Notes: generated by a model not told the origin, from the sequence alone. DNA of 64,000 nt from Salinibacterium sp. UTAS2018 (GCF_004118935.1 NZ_CP035375.1:1550001-1614000); one strand, 5' to 3'; numbered from the stretch's first letter, positions 19,381 through 28,261 are shown. Translations and numbers: made by a program.

Positions 19381-20022
19381 TTAGGCCCGCTCTACCGGCT
19401 GCCGCAGCAGGGTGCGAAGTTTGGATGCCTCGACCTTGCGAAAGTCGTTGAAGTAGATCTCGTGGTGCTTGCCGGTCATCCGCAACCCCTGCTCGGGGAT
19501 GAATTCGTCGTGCAGCTGCGCCAGAATCTCGGCCTCATCGTCGTAGGGGCCGAGATGGAGTGTTTGCACGCACAGCCCCTCGGCGAGGGTCTCGAGACGA
19601 ACTTTGCCGAGGTCGGCGGGCAGGCTGTCGGGAGTCTTGCTGCTGCCCGTCTTGCTCTTGGCAGCGACCACCGTCACGGCATCCTGAAACATCTGCTCGG
19701 TGATCCACTCGGGAGTCAGCAGCATCACCGTCCAGCCCCACTGCGATTTGTCGCGCCCGGTCGTGAACGCGGCCATATCCTCGGCCCACCAGAGCGCCTC
19801 GAGCGGCGGCACCACATAGTCGCGGTCGAGCGCCTCGCTCGCGAACTTCAGCGTGTAGGCCACGGGATACAGCGCGGCGATCGCGGTCGTGTATTCGCTG
19901 CCCTCACCGGGCGCCCCGTGACCGTCAACCATCAGGTATTGCTGGGGTGGGACATCCAGAATTCTGAATTCGTTGTGGCGCGCTTTATACGCGTCGAGCG
20001 TCTTCTTGAAGTCTGTTTTCAT
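19381..20022 (-). CDS. GyrI-like small-molecule-binding domain protein
   Basis: 213 residues, cytoplasmic. The sequence has a stand-alone GyrI/AraC-effector-binding fold: MKTDFKKTLDAYKARHNEF at the start, QYLMVDGHGAPGEGSEY, ALWWAEDM, WGWTVMLLTPEWITEQMF, LHLGPYDDEAEI and HEIYFNDFRK. Relatives bind or hydrolyse small hydrophobic ligands. I chose ATG 20022 because a GGGGTGGGG ribosome site lies just upstream; an earlier in-frame start would read arginine-rich sequence antisense to nothing conserved. The PH-domain gene lies 44 bases upstream on the same strand, so they may share a transcript. Confidence 0.88.
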   Translation of the reverse strand: MKTDFKKTLDAYKARHNEFRILDVPPQQYLMVDGHGAPGEGSEYTTAIAALYPVAYTLKFASEALDRDYVVPPLEALWWAEDMAAFTTGRDKSQWGWTVMLLTPEWITEQMFQDAVTVVAAKSKTGSSKTPDSLPADLGKVRLETLAEGLCVQTLHLGPYDDEAEILAQLHDEFIPEQGLRMTGKHHEIYFNDFRKVEASKLRTLLRQPVERA

Positions 20023-20066
20023 TGCCCCACCCCGTCGTATGCGCGTGCCTGTGCGTGTGCGCGGTG

Positions 20067-20438
20067 TTAGCTCGCGCCGATGACCACGTTGGCGATGAGC
20101 ATATCGAGCTTGCGCACGTCGATGGCCTTGCCAACCTTGATCTTGATGTGGCCGGCGCGGGTCCACAGTTCGAGCTCAGCGTTGAAGTCGAGCGTTCCCG
20201 CGTTCTCAGAGGACCACATGAGCACGTTCGAGTAGGGCAGCGAGTAGAGCTCCACCTTCTTGCCCGTGATGCCTTGAGCGTCACGAACGATAAGGCGCTT
20301 GTTGGTGAACACGGCGCTGTCGCGGAACGTCTTGTACGCGGCGATGGGCTGTTCGCCCGGCAGGAGCATAGGCATGACGTCTTCGGGAATCGGCGCTTCA
20401 GAAACAAACGTCCAGGCGGCGATTACGGCGGCTTCCAT
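20067..20438 (-). CDS. Bacterial PH-domain protein
   Basis: 123-residue small cytoplasmic protein made of a bacterial pleckstrin-homology domain. Typical phrases are DSAVFTNKRLIVRDAQG, KVELYSLPYSNVLMWSSENAG, and the final DVRKLDMLIANVV helix. AAGGAG precedes the ATG at a good distance. The family occurs widely and forms ring-shaped oligomers in some structures; no role is established. It is divergent from moeB (150-base gap). Confidence 0.88.
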   Translation of the reverse strand: MEAAVIAAWTFVSEAPIPEDVMPMLLPGEQPIAAYKTFRDSAVFTNKRLIVRDAQGITGKKVELYSLPYSNVLMWSSENAGTLDFNAELELWTRAGHIKIKVGKAIDVRKLDMLIANVVIGAS

Positions 20439-20589
20439 GGGGTACTCCTTCTATCGGGTGGTGGGCCGAGATCTCCGGCCCGCACACACCCTATCGGTCG
20501 GCAGCGACGCTGCGATTAAGCCCGACTTCGCAGCATCCGAAACGGTAGAATCGTGGTTGTGCCGCTTTCGGCGCGGTAAGGATCGCCTC

Positions 20590-21834
20590 GTGACATTGCC
20601 TGCTCAGACTGACCGCCAGCCGCTCGTCGAGCCGGGCGCACCGCTCAGCTCCGAACGTCTGATTCGTTACTCACGCCAGCTGGCCAATCCTGACTTTGGT
20701 GAGATCGCCCAGCGTCGCCTTGCTCACGCGCGAGTGCTTGTCGTCGGCGCGGGTGGCCTCGGCAGCGCCACCATCCCTGCCCTCGCCGCGATGGGCGTCG
20801 GCACCATTGGTGTGATCGATACGGATGCCGTTGAGCTCTCCAATCTGCACCGCCAGCTCGCCCACGGGGTCGCCGACATCGGGCGCAGCAAACTCGATTC
20901 CATGGCGGACACGGTCGCGCAAGTCGATCCCGAGATTGGGTTCGTTGCCCATAACGTGTGGCTCGATTCCAGCAATGCTCTCGAACTTTTCGCCACCTAC
21001 GACCTCGTGCTCGATGGCAGCGACAACTTCGTCACGCGCTACCTCGTCAACGACGCCGCGGCGCTTTCGGGAATACCGCTCGTGTGGGGTGCGATCCTGC
21101 GCTACGGCGGCCAAGCCGGTGTGGCGTGGGCGGGCCTAGGCCCCACCTACCGCGACCTCTTTCCTGTTCCCCCCGCGCCGGGCACCGTGCCGTCGTGCGC
21201 CGAAGGCGGAGTGCTGCCGACCGTGTGCGCGATCATCGGCGGCATCATGTGCTCCGAAACCGTGAAGCTCCTCACCGGAATCGGCGAACCACTTCTGGGC
21301 CGAGTCACTACCTACGACGCGCTCAGCGGGCGCTTTCGCGAACTTGAATACGCCGTGAGCGACGAAGTGGATGCCGTGACCGAGTTGATTGATTACGAAC
21401 TGTTCTGCGGTCTGACGCCTGCTGCCATTGGTTCGAGCGGGGCCGGCGACACGAGCGCCACCGGCGCGACCGGCGCGCTTGGCGCGACGAGCGGAAGCGA
21501 CGCTGCCGGCGGCGTGAGCGACGAGATCGATTCGCGCGAACTCGCGGCCCTGCTCTCCACGGAGGCTGCGCTGCAGCTGATCGATATTCGGGAGCCCTTC
21601 GAGTTTGCGATTGCCGCGATTGAGACGGCGGAGCTGATTCCGCTTGGTGGCCTTGAGGGCCGGCTTGCCGACATCCGCGCCGATATTCCAGTCGTCGTAT
21701 ATTGTCATCACGGAATCCGCAGCGAACGCGCTCTGCGCCTATTGCAGGGCGCCGGTTTCACCAACATCCGCCACTTGGTTGGCGGCATCGACGACTACTC
21801 GCAGGTCATTGATCCTGCGCTCGCGAGGTACTAA
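20590..21834 (+). CDS. moeB: MoeB/ThiF adenylyltransferase fused to rhodanese
   Basis: 414 residues. The E1-like part has GAGGLGS (nucleotide binding), DxVExSNLHRQ-type motif DAVELSNLHRQ, DGSDNFVTRYLVND and a C-terminal catalytic region with GTVPSCAEGGVLP. The last 110 residues are a rhodanese domain with active-site loop CHHGIRS. The enzyme adenylates and thiolates the GG tail of MoaD (or a ThiS-type carrier). The zinc-binding cysteine pairs of many MoeB proteins are not obvious. GTG 20590 follows TAAGGA; an upstream in-frame extension reads through the divergent promoter region and is unlikely. The moaE start lies 2 bases after its stop. Confidence 0.93.
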   Translation: MTLPAQTDRQPLVEPGAPLSSERLIRYSRQLANPDFGEIAQRRLAHARVLVVGAGGLGSATIPALAAMGVGTIGVIDTDAVELSNLHRQLAHGVADIGRSKLDSMADTVAQVDPEIGFVAHNVWLDSSNALELFATYDLVLDGSDNFVTRYLVNDAAALSGIPLVWGAILRYGGQAGVAWAGLGPTYRDLFPVPPAPGTVPSCAEGGVLPTVCAIIGGIMCSETVKLLTGIGEPLLGRVTTYDALSGRFRELEYAVSDEVDAVTELIDYELFCGLTPAAIGSSGAGDTSATGATGALGATSGSDAAGGVSDEIDSRELAALLSTEAALQLIDIREPFEFAIAAIETAELIPLGGLEGRLADIRADIPVVVYCHHGIRSERALRLLQGAGFTNIRHLVGGIDDYSQVIDPALARY

Positions 21835-21836
21835 AA

Positions 21837-22262
21837 GTGAACGATCAGACCCCGGCCAGCTTCGCCCTCATCTCGGATGCCGCCATCGATGAAGCCGCGA
21901 TCCGTCGCGCTGTGGAGTCCCCCGCGTCGGGCGCGGTCGTCGTGTTCTCGGGTGTGGTGCGCAATCACGACGGCGGCAATGAAGTGTGGTCGCTGGAGTA
22001 CCAGGCGCATCCCGAAGCCGAGGCGCTGCTCGCTCGGTGCTGCGCTGAAGTGGCGGCCGAAACGGGCCTCGCGATTGCGGCGGCGCACCGCGTCGGGCTG
22101 CTCCAGATTGGGGACATCGCCCTCTCGGCAGCGGTCTCTGCCGCGCATCGCCGCGAAGCCTTCGAGGCGTGCGAACTGCTCGTGGAGCGCATTAAGAAGA
22201 CGGTGCCGATCTGGAAACGTCAGCAGCTCGCCGGCGGCGCGACCGAATGGGTCGGGCTGTAG
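21837..22262 (+). CDS. moaE: Molybdopterin synthase catalytic subunit MoaE
   Basis: 141-residue large subunit of molybdopterin synthase, which inserts two sulfurs carried by thiocarboxylated MoaD into cyclic pyranopterin. Characteristic elements: GAVVVFSGVVRNHD, LEYQAHPEAE, AHRVGLLQIGDIA, and the catalytic KTVPIWKRQ. GTG start 2 bases after moeB; they form a tight pair. The partner MoaD is encoded on the opposite strand just beyond. Confidence 0.96.
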   Translation: MNDQTPASFALISDAAIDEAAIRRAVESPASGAVVVFSGVVRNHDGGNEVWSLEYQAHPEAEALLARCCAEVAAETGLAIAAAHRVGLLQIGDIALSAAVSAAHRREAFEACELLVERIKKTVPIWKRQQLAGGATEWVGL

Positions 22263-22308
22263 CGAGTCGCTCCGCGCGGACGTAGGTCGCTGAGTCACGC
22301 ACAGCTGA

Positions 22309-22379
22309 GTCGCGTTTCCCAAGCGGCGCTGCGGGTCGTGCGTCGCTGGGTCGCGTTGCCGAAGCGGCACCGCGGGTCG
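22309..22379 (+). repeat. Two imperfect 30-base direct repeats between moaE and moaD
   Basis: Copies at 22309-22338 and 22350-22379 begin GTCGCGTT and end GCGGGTCG, differ at about four positions, and sit in the gap between convergent genes. The related words GGTCGCTG and GTCGCTGGG recur around them. They may be a degenerate transcription-end region or a remnant of a short intergenic repeat family. Confidence 0.7.
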
Positions 22380-22392
22380 GTCGCGTCTGGCC

Positions 22393-22638
22393 TTAGCCGC
22401 CGGCGAACGGCGGCAGCACGTCGACGCGGGCACCCACCGCGTGCGCGGGGTCGCGGCGAACAACGCCGTCGATCAGGAACGACCCCGACTCCACGACGCG
22501 CTGCATGAGGGCGCCGTAGCGTTCGATGAGCAGGGCCTTGAGCGTGCTTAGGGTGGCTCCGGCCTCGATCTCGAGGTGCTCTTCATCGCGCCCGGCAGCC
22601 TCGGCGGCAGCGGCGAAATAGCGGATGTGCAGGGTCAT
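22393..22638 (-). CDS. moaD: Molybdopterin synthase sulfur carrier subunit MoaD
   Basis: 81-residue ubiquitin-fold carrier ending in PPFAGG, the obligatory Gly-Gly tail that becomes thiocarboxylated by MoeB. The start MTLHIRYFAAAAEAAG is typical of MoaD. ATG 22638 lies one base after the moaA stop (TGACATG), so moaA and moaD are coupled. Confidence 0.96.
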   Translation of the reverse strand: MTLHIRYFAAAAEAAGRDEEHLEIEAGATLSTLKALLIERYGALMQRVVESGSFLIDGVVRRDPAHAVGARVDVLPPFAGG

Positions 22639-22639
22639 G

Positions 22640-23746
22640 TCAGCCACCAATGTACGACATTTCAATTCTCTTGGCGCCGGGCTTGGTGCCATCGGCTCCG
22701 GCTGGGCGCGGAGTGTTGAGCGAACGCAACTCTGAATAGCGGTCGGTGCGCTCTCGCCACAGGCTCGCCATGGCATCCGACAGCTGGTCGTCGGTGCAAC
22801 CGTCGCGCATGAGCGCGCGCAGATCGTGGCCCGAACTCGCGAACAGGCAGGTGTAGAGCTTGCCGTCGACCGAGATACGGGCACGGGAGCACGTGTGACA
22901 GAACGACTGCGTGACGCTCGAGATCACACCGATTTCGTTGCCGCCATCGCGGTATCGCCAGCGCTGCGACGTTTCGCCGCTGTAGTTGGGGGCGACTTCT
23001 TCGAGGGGAAGCTCCGCGTTGATGCGAGCGACAACCTCAGCCGACGGCACAACCTCGCCGAGCTGCCAGCCGTTGGTGGTGCCGACATCCATGTACTCGA
23101 TGAAGCGCAGGATGAACGGGGTGTCTTTGAAGTGGCGCGCCATCGCGACGATGTCTTTGTCGTTGTGCCCTTTCTTCACGACCATGTTGATCTTGATGGG
23201 GCCGAGCCCGGCGGCGTGGGCGGCATCGAGACCAGCCAAAATCTTCGCGACGGGAAACTTCACGTCGTTCATGGCTTGGAAGGTCGCGTCGTCGAGGGAG
23301 TCGAGCGATACCGTGACGCGCTTGAGCCCGGCTTCCTTCAGCGCGACCGCAAGGTGGCCGAGCGCGGAGCCATTGGTCGTGACCGCGAGGTCGAGGGGCT
23401 TGCCCGCCGGAGTCGTGAGTTTCGACAGCATTCCGACCAGCTCTGGAAGCCCTTTGCGTAGTAGCGGTTCGCCGCCAGTGAGACGAATCTTCTCCACACC
23501 GTGCAGCGCGGCAATGCGCGCCAGCCGCGTGATCTCTTCAAAACTCAGAAGCTCGTCGCGCGGCATGAACGCGTAGTCAGCCCCGAAAACTTCCTTGGGC
23601 ATGCAGTACACACACCGAAAATTGCACCGGTCGGTGACCGAAAAACGGATGTCGTGCAGCGGCCGGCCGAGGGTATCCACGAGGGCGTTCGCCGCCACAT
23701 CTGCGAGCGCGTTCGCAGAAGGAGGCACTACCGCGGAGGAACTCAT
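22640..23746 (-). CDS. moaA: GTP 3',8-cyclase MoaA (radical SAM)
   Basis: 368 residues. First step of molybdenum-cofactor synthesis: GTP to 3',8-cyclo-7,8-dihydro-GTP. The radical SAM cluster is Cys41-x3-Cys45-x2-Cys48 (CNFRCVYC), followed by [12 protein letters not shown]. The second iron-sulfur cluster that holds GTP is seen as CHTC and a cysteine 14 residues later (YTCLF), and the protein ends in the conserved Gly-Gly. The start has a 20-residue non-conserved leader. Its neighbours are the MOSC gene 9 bases upstream and moaD downstream, all on one strand. Confidence 0.97.
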   Translation of the reverse strand: MSSSAVVPPSANALADVAANALVDTLGRPLHDIRFSVTDRCNFRCVYCMPKEVFGADYAFMPRDELLSFEEITRLARIAALHGVEKIRLTGGEPLLRKGLPELVGMLSKLTTPAGKPLDLAVTTNGSALGHLAVALKEAGLKRVTVSLDSLDDATFQAMNDVKFPVAKILAGLDAAHAAGLGPIKINMVVKKGHNDKDIVAMARHFKDTPFILRFIEYMDVGTTNGWQLGEVVPSAEVVARINAELPLEEVAPNYSGETSQRWRYRDGGNEIGVISSVTQSFCHTCSRARISVDGKLYTCLFASSGHDLRALMRDGCTDDQLSDAMASLWRERTDRYSELRSLNTPRPAGADGTKPGAKRIEMSYIGG

Positions 23747-23755
23747 TCCGTCACA

Positions 23756-24583
23756 CTATCCCGCTGCGGGCTGCGAAACCTCCGAGGTCGTCGCCTCGAC
23801 CGCATCGCCCACGTGAATGCGACCGCCATCAAGCGGAGCCAGGCGGATGCCGAACCACGTTTTGTGGTCGCGCTGGCGATGCTGCGCCAGGGTTCGAATC
23901 GGTTCCTTGCCGCGCTCGAGCGTGGTGGGTTCGATCGTGGTCATCACGCAGCGGTCGCAGATCATGGTGACGCGAAAGCGCACGTCGCCGATCGTGACGT
24001 GCGTCCAACTTTCTTCGACGAAGGGTTCGAGATCGTCGATGATCACGTTGGGGCGGAATCGGATCATGTCGAGCGGTTCGTCGTTCTCATCCGTCCACTC
24101 GTCGAGCTGTCGAAGCGACGCTTCGGAAGCGAGCAGCAGCGGGCCACCGTCGGCGAGCGAGACAACTTCTCCGGGCTGGCCGCCGTCTTCGGGGTCGATC
24201 GCGCGCACGGTCGGGTCGGACTGCCAGACGAGTCGTGCGTCGAGGCCGACACGTTCGCTCAACCAACGGTTGACGTCTCCGTGAGCGGCAAGCGCGGTGC
24301 CCTGCCCGTCGTGGCTCACTTCAATCGTGTCGCCGCCATCCGCCATGTCGACGGTCACGCTGGAGCCCTCGCGGTCAGAGAGCTGAACTGCCGTCTCGCT
24401 CAGGGCGTGCGCCGAGAGGCCAAGCAGCTGGTTGTGGCGGCGAGCGGTGAGAGTGTCGCCCGCGCTATCGACGATGGCCCAGCGGCGATCCTGGTCAAGA
24501 CCCCACGGATTCACCGCGGCAGATTCGACGTCTTCGCCGGCAAACGACTTCACTGGATACACTCTGAGTTTCGTCACGCGCAT
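23756..24583 (-). CDS. MOSC-domain protein
   Basis: 275 residues: an N-terminal MOSC beta-barrel domain (LRVYPVKSFAGEDVESAAV, GLDQDRRWAIVD) and the C-terminal MOSC catalytic domain (FRPNVIIDD, CDRCVMTTIEP, WFGIRLAP). The conserved cysteine in CDRCV is the likely persulfide site or cofactor-binding residue. The family includes mARC and YcbX molybdoenzymes that reduce N-hydroxylated compounds, and sulfur carriers. Start ATG 24583 lies 5 bases after TAAGAT, so the message may be leaderless. It leads the minus-strand group MOSC-moaA-moaD. Confidence 0.9.
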   Translation of the reverse strand: MRVTKLRVYPVKSFAGEDVESAAVNPWGLDQDRRWAIVDSAGDTLTARRHNQLLGLSAHALSETAVQLSDREGSSVTVDMADGGDTIEVSHDGQGTALAAHGDVNRWLSERVGLDARLVWQSDPTVRAIDPEDGGQPGEVVSLADGGPLLLASEASLRQLDEWTDENDEPLDMIRFRPNVIIDDLEPFVEESWTHVTIGDVRFRVTMICDRCVMTTIEPTTLERGKEPIRTLAQHRQRDHKTWFGIRLAPLDGGRIHVGDAVEATTSEVSQPAAG

Positions 24584-24682
24584 GAGCAAATCTTAGCAAC
24601 GCGCATCCCAAGAGCGACGGGACTGTTCAGAGGATTAAAAGTTCCGCTGTGTGGTGCAGATTACCCTCGCGGGGAGCGCCGA

Positions 24683-25963
24683 TTAGCGGCGCAGATAGGC
24701 CGTGATCTGAGACGGATCGACGGACGCCACGACGCGGTCCCCCGGCGCGATGTCGCGCGCGAGCAGATCGGCGGCCGACGCCTCAGCCACGACGGTGTTG
24801 CCTAGGAGCGTGACGCGGATCCCCTTGAGTCCGGGCTCGAGCAGATCGACGGTGGCGAGCCATTCATGCGGCAGAGGCGGGGCGGATGCGGCGGGCTCGA
24901 CACGTGCGGAGTCCGCGACTCCGGGCGCTGCAGTCGCAGCACCGTCGGCCCGAGCGGCACCCCGCGACTCCCGGCGCAGCGTCACCGCGGACGGCGGGAA
25001 CGCGACCGAAACTTCCGTACCGACCGCCGGCACGATGCTGTCGACGGCGAGAGCACGCCCATCCGCGAGCCGCACGAGCTGGCTGGTTTCGACAATGCCG
25101 TGCAGCACGGTGAGGCCGACGAGCGCGGCCGCGAACTGGTTCACGGGCTCGCCCAGAACCCGAGCGACGTCGCCACTGTCGATGATGCGGCCAGCATCCA
25201 TGATGGCGACGCGGTCGGCCAGCACCATGGCATCCACCACATCGTGCGTAACGACGATCGTGGCAGGCGCCGTCGGCGGGCGGCCACCGATTCCGATGTG
25301 GGCGGCGAAGACGCGGGCCGACAGACACTCGCGCAGCAGGGTTCGCACGAGCGAGGCGTTCTGCACATCGAGGGCAGCCATCGGCTCGTCGAAGAGCAGC
25401 ACATCCGGCTCGATCGCCAGCACGCGGGCGATTGCCACACGCTGTTGCTGGCCGCCCGAGAGCTCGGCAGGTGTGCGGGCTGCGTAGTCGCTCATCCCCA
25501 CGGCGTCGAGCCATTCGGATGCTCGGTCCCGCGCTTCGTCCGTTCTCATGCCGTGTGCGCGCAGCCCGAAAGCCACATTCTCGAGAGCACTCAGGTGCGG
25601 GAACAATAGCGGGTCTTGCCCGAGCAACCCGATGCGACGACGATGAGCCGGCACCACGGTCATCCGCCGACTACCAGCGTGCTCGTCACCGACGCGACCG
25701 CGACGAGCGCGCCCACGGCCAGCCCGATCGGCGGCCCGCCCAGAGGTGTGGTCAGGGGCGCTCGCAACCTCGGTCAGTACTCGACCGTCGACCGACACCG
25801 TGCCGAGCTCAGGGACGAGCAACCCCGCAATCACCGCGAGCAGCGTCGACTTTCCGGAGCCGTTCGGGCCCAGCAGAGCGAGCGTCTCGCCGGGCGCGAC
25901 GGTGACGCTCGCGTCGAGGGTGAACGATCCGCGGCTCACCTGCATGGTGGCATCCAGCGTCAT
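24683..25963 (-). CDS. modC: Molybdate ABC transporter ATPase ModC
   Basis: 426 residues. Walker A GPNGSGKST, Q-loop in LLGQDPLLFP, signature LSGGQQQR, Walker B DVLLFDEPMAALD and the switch His (VVTHD), then a C-terminal TOBE region (residues about 320-425) typical of ModC. There is an unusual Arg/Gly-rich insert of roughly 45 residues between Walker A and the Q-loop (about 65-110) and another short one before the switch His, lengthening the protein above the usual 350. Follows modB with a 3-base gap. Confidence 0.94.
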   Translation of the reverse strand: MTLDATMQVSRGSFTLDASVTVAPGETLALLGPNGSGKSTLLAVIAGLLVPELGTVSVDGRVLTEVASAPDHTSGRAADRAGRGRARRGRVGDEHAGSRRMTVVPAHRRRIGLLGQDPLLFPHLSALENVAFGLRAHGMRTDEARDRASEWLDAVGMSDYAARTPAELSGGQQQRVAIARVLAIEPDVLLFDEPMAALDVQNASLVRTLLRECLSARVFAAHIGIGGRPPTAPATIVVTHDVVDAMVLADRVAIMDAGRIIDSGDVARVLGEPVNQFAAALVGLTVLHGIVETSQLVRLADGRALAVDSIVPAVGTEVSVAFPPSAVTLRRESRGAARADGAATAAPGVADSARVEPAASAPPLPHEWLATVDLLEPGLKGIRVTLLGNTVVAEASAADLLARDIAPGDRVVASVDPSQITAYLRR

Positions 25964-25966
25964 GGC

Positions 25967-26791
25967 TCAGAGCTCCGGGGTTGTGCGCCAGCTGCGCAGC
26001 AGAAGGAGGATGACGATGCCAACAACCACGAGCAGCAGCGACAGAGCGATGGCCGAATCTTGGCTCACGCCGGCGCCGTTGAACGCCGTGTAGATGGCCA
26101 GCGGCATGGTGCGGGTCGTTCCGGCAGCGTTGCCGGCGAAGAGGGCGGTGGCCCCAAATTCACCGAGGGCACGAGCGAAGCACAGCACGGTTCCGGCAAT
26201 GACGCCCGGCATGATGAGCGGCAGCGTGACCCGCCGAAATACTGTCCAGCGCCCGGCGCCGAGCGTGGCCGCGACCAACTCGTAGCGGGTACCCGCGGTG
26301 CGCAGCGCGCCCTCGACGGAGATCACCAGGAACGGCAGCGCCACGAAGGATTGCGCGATCACGACCGCTCCCGTCGTGAACGGAATGCTGATGCCGAACC
26401 ACAGTTCGAGCACGCTGCCGACGAGCCCGTTGCGTCCGAGAAGGTACAGCAGCGCGATGCCTCCGACTAACGGGGGCATCACGAGCGGGAGCGTGGTGAG
26501 CGCGCGCAACAGCCCCGCCAAGCGGTTGCCCGAGCGAGCGATCACGAGCGCGAGCGGAATGCCGACGATGAGACACAGCACCGTTGCGGCGAGCGCCGTC
26601 TGCAACGACAACCAGAGCGCCGACTGCGCTTCGTCCGAGACAATCGCGGCCGGAACGCTCGGCCAGTCGGCACGCAGAAACAGCCCAATGAGGGGCAAGA
26701 TCAACAGGGCGAAACCGAGAGCTGCGGGCAGGTACAGCAGGCGCGGGATGCCGGAGCCGGCGGTTGCAGTCGTGCGCGAGACGGCACTCAT
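25967..26791 (-). CDS. modB: Molybdate ABC transporter permease ModB
   Basis: 274-residue inner-membrane permease, about five to six membrane helices, with the EAA loop that contacts the ATPase visible as EGALRTAGTRYELVAATLGAG followed by FRRVTLPLIMPGVIAG. LGEFGATALFAGN is a hallmark of ModB/CysT permeases. Its ATG overlaps the modA stop (ATGA). Confidence 0.96.
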   Translation of the reverse strand: MSAVSRTTATAGSGIPRLLYLPAALGFALLILPLIGLFLRADWPSVPAAIVSDEAQSALWLSLQTALAATVLCLIVGIPLALVIARSGNRLAGLLRALTTLPLVMPPLVGGIALLYLLGRNGLVGSVLELWFGISIPFTTGAVVIAQSFVALPFLVISVEGALRTAGTRYELVAATLGAGRWTVFRRVTLPLIMPGVIAGTVLCFARALGEFGATALFAGNAAGTTRTMPLAIYTAFNGAGVSQDSAIALSLLLVVVGIVILLLLRSWRTTPEL

Positions 26792-27624
26792 GGCTTCACG
26801 AATCCGTAGCTCGCGAGGATGCTCTGCCCCGGCGCCGAGAGCACGAAGTCCACGAATGCCTCCGCGATGGCCGGCTGCGCAGCCTCGTTCAGCACGGCGA
26901 TCGGGTAGTTGTTGCGAGCCGTTGCCGCGTCGGCGATCGCGACACCGTCGACCGCACCCGCCGCATCCTGCACATCGGTGACATAGACGAGCCCCGCATC
27001 CACTTCGCCGAGCTCAACCTTGGTGAGCACCGCTTTGACGTTCTGTTCTTCGGTCACCGGTGTGAGGTCGACCGCGGCGGCGTCGAGCAGGATGCGGGCT
27101 GCCGCACCACACGGCACCGCGGGCGCGCACAGGGCAACCTGCACGCCGGGCTCCGCCAAATCGCCCAGGGTTGTGATGTCCAGCGGGTTGCCGGGCTGCA
27201 CCGCAATCTGCAATTCGTTAGTGGCGAACGCAACAGGGGCAGAAGCTAGTTCGTCACCGATCTGCTGCATCGTGGCGTCATCCGCGGAGGCGAAGACATC
27301 GGCCGGCGCACCCTCGCTGATCTGGGTGGCCAGAGTAGAGGAGCCGTCGAAGGAGATCGGCGCGATGGTGACGCCGGGATTCTCCGCGCTGAATGCCTCG
27401 GCCAGCTCGGTGAACGACGCGGTCAACGAGGCCGCCGCAAAAATCGTGAGCTCACCCTGCAGTGCGCCGTCAGAAGACGTGGATGCCGGTGCCGGGTCGG
27501 CTGCCGAGCATCCGGAAAGCCCCACCAAGCCTGCAATCGCGACGGCGGCGACCGCCGTCAGCACGCCAACTCGGCGTCGTGCCCGCCTGCCCCGTTGCCG
27601 CGGCTGTCGCGCACCCCACATCAC
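26788..27624 (-). CDS. modA: Molybdate-binding lipoprotein ModA
   Basis: 278 residues. An Arg-rich n-region, hydrophobic core and lipobox VGLSGC make it a lipid-anchored periplasm-facing binding protein of the ABC system. The mature part begins LTIFAAASLTASFTELAEAF and contains GSSTLATQI and VYVTDVQDAAG, the standard ModA layout of molybdate or tungstate binding. Start GTG at 27624 (TAGTG overlap with the regulator) or the adjacent ATG at 27621. Confidence 0.95.
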   Translation of the reverse strand: MMWGARQPRQRGRRARRRVGVLTAVAAVAIAGLVGLSGCSAADPAPASTSSDGALQGELTIFAAASLTASFTELAEAFSAENPGVTIAPISFDGSSTLATQISEGAPADVFASADDATMQQIGDELASAPVAFATNELQIAVQPGNPLDITTLGDLAEPGVQVALCAPAVPCGAAARILLDAAAVDLTPVTEEQNVKAVLTKVELGEVDAGLVYVTDVQDAAGAVDGVAIADAATARNNYPIAVLNEAAQPAIAEAFVDFVLSAPGQSILASYGFVKP

Positions 27625-28037
27625 TACGAGCCGTCTTTCGGCGCCTCAACCACGACCATCGTCGCCTTCACGACGGCGACTGCGAGCGAACCAATTTCGA
27701 GCTTCAAGTCGCGCACCGCTTCCGTCGACATGAGCGACACAATGCGATGCGGGCCGCACTGCAGCTCGACCTGAGACATCACGGTGTCGCTGAGGATGCC
27801 CGTGACGAGCCCGACCATCCGGTTGCGAGCGCTGCTCGTTGACTCGGATGCCGCTGCCGCCAGTTGGGCCTGCTGCGCACGCTCTTGAGCGCGGTGAGCA
27901 AGGTGCGCACCGTCGACCACTTGGCGACCGGCGTCGTCGAGCGCGACGGGTAGATCGTCGGTCGCGATCCAGCGCCGCACGGTGTCGTCGCTTACTCCGA
28001 GGAGCCCTGCAGCCTCACTAATCCGATATTGCGCCAT
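27624..28037 (-). CDS. ModE-like regulator: small HTH plus TOBE/mop domain
   Basis: 137 residues. Residues 1-50 form a MerR/excisionase-like helix-turn-helix (YRISEAAGLLGVSDDTVRRWI) and residues about 72-133 form a single mop/TOBE molybdate-binding domain (NRMVGLVTGILSDTV, QVELQCGPHRIVSLMS). This differs from E. coli ModE (winged helix, two mop domains). It is the first gene of the run regulator-modA-modB-modC and overlaps modA, so molybdate-responsive control of uptake is likely. A Gln/Ala-rich linker joins the domains. Confidence 0.9.
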   Translation of the reverse strand: MAQYRISEAAGLLGVSDDTVRRWIATDDLPVALDDAGRQVVDGAHLAHRAQERAQQAQLAAAASESTSSARNRMVGLVTGILSDTVMSQVELQCGPHRIVSLMSTEAVRDLKLEIGSLAVAVVKATMVVVEAPKDGS

Positions 28038-28040
28038 AAT

Positions 28041-28051
28041 TTACAGCGTAA
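28041..28051 (-). promoter_or_regulatory. Possible operator before the mod operon
   Basis: Palindrome TTAC-AGC-GTAA (28041-28051) lies 3 bases upstream of the regulator ATG on the minus strand. Its place fits an autoregulatory site of the ModE-like protein, but it is short and could arise by chance. Confidence 0.35.
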
Positions 28052-28158
28052 CACCGCAACTGCGGAGCTTTCAGGGCGTTTGCCCCGCATCTTCGATATG
28101 AGTGCTCGGCTATTCGACAGCTCACCCGCCGCTCGACCCTCGCTCGCCCGCCGCTTGC

Positions 28159-28260
28159 TCAGCCGAACAGCGCCGAAGCCTTCGTCATGGTCTGAAATAC
28201 TCCGTAGAGCAGCGGAATACCGACCAACGCCCAGACGATCGCGAGTTGTGCTTTCTTCAT
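28159..28260 (-). CDS. 33-residue MFS transporter small subunit
   Basis: A very short gene directly after the OFA transporter: MKKAQLAIVWALVGIPLLYG and then VFQTMTKASALFG, one transmembrane helix with a positive N-terminus. The ATG lies one base past the transporter stop (TGACATG), so it is surely co-translated. Single-helix peptides of this kind accompany some oxalate/formate-antiporter-type MFS proteins and are catalogued as a small subunit; the mechanism is not known to me. Confidence 0.8.
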   Translation of the reverse strand: MKKAQLAIVWALVGIPLLYGVFQTMTKASALFG

Positions 28261-28261
28261 G

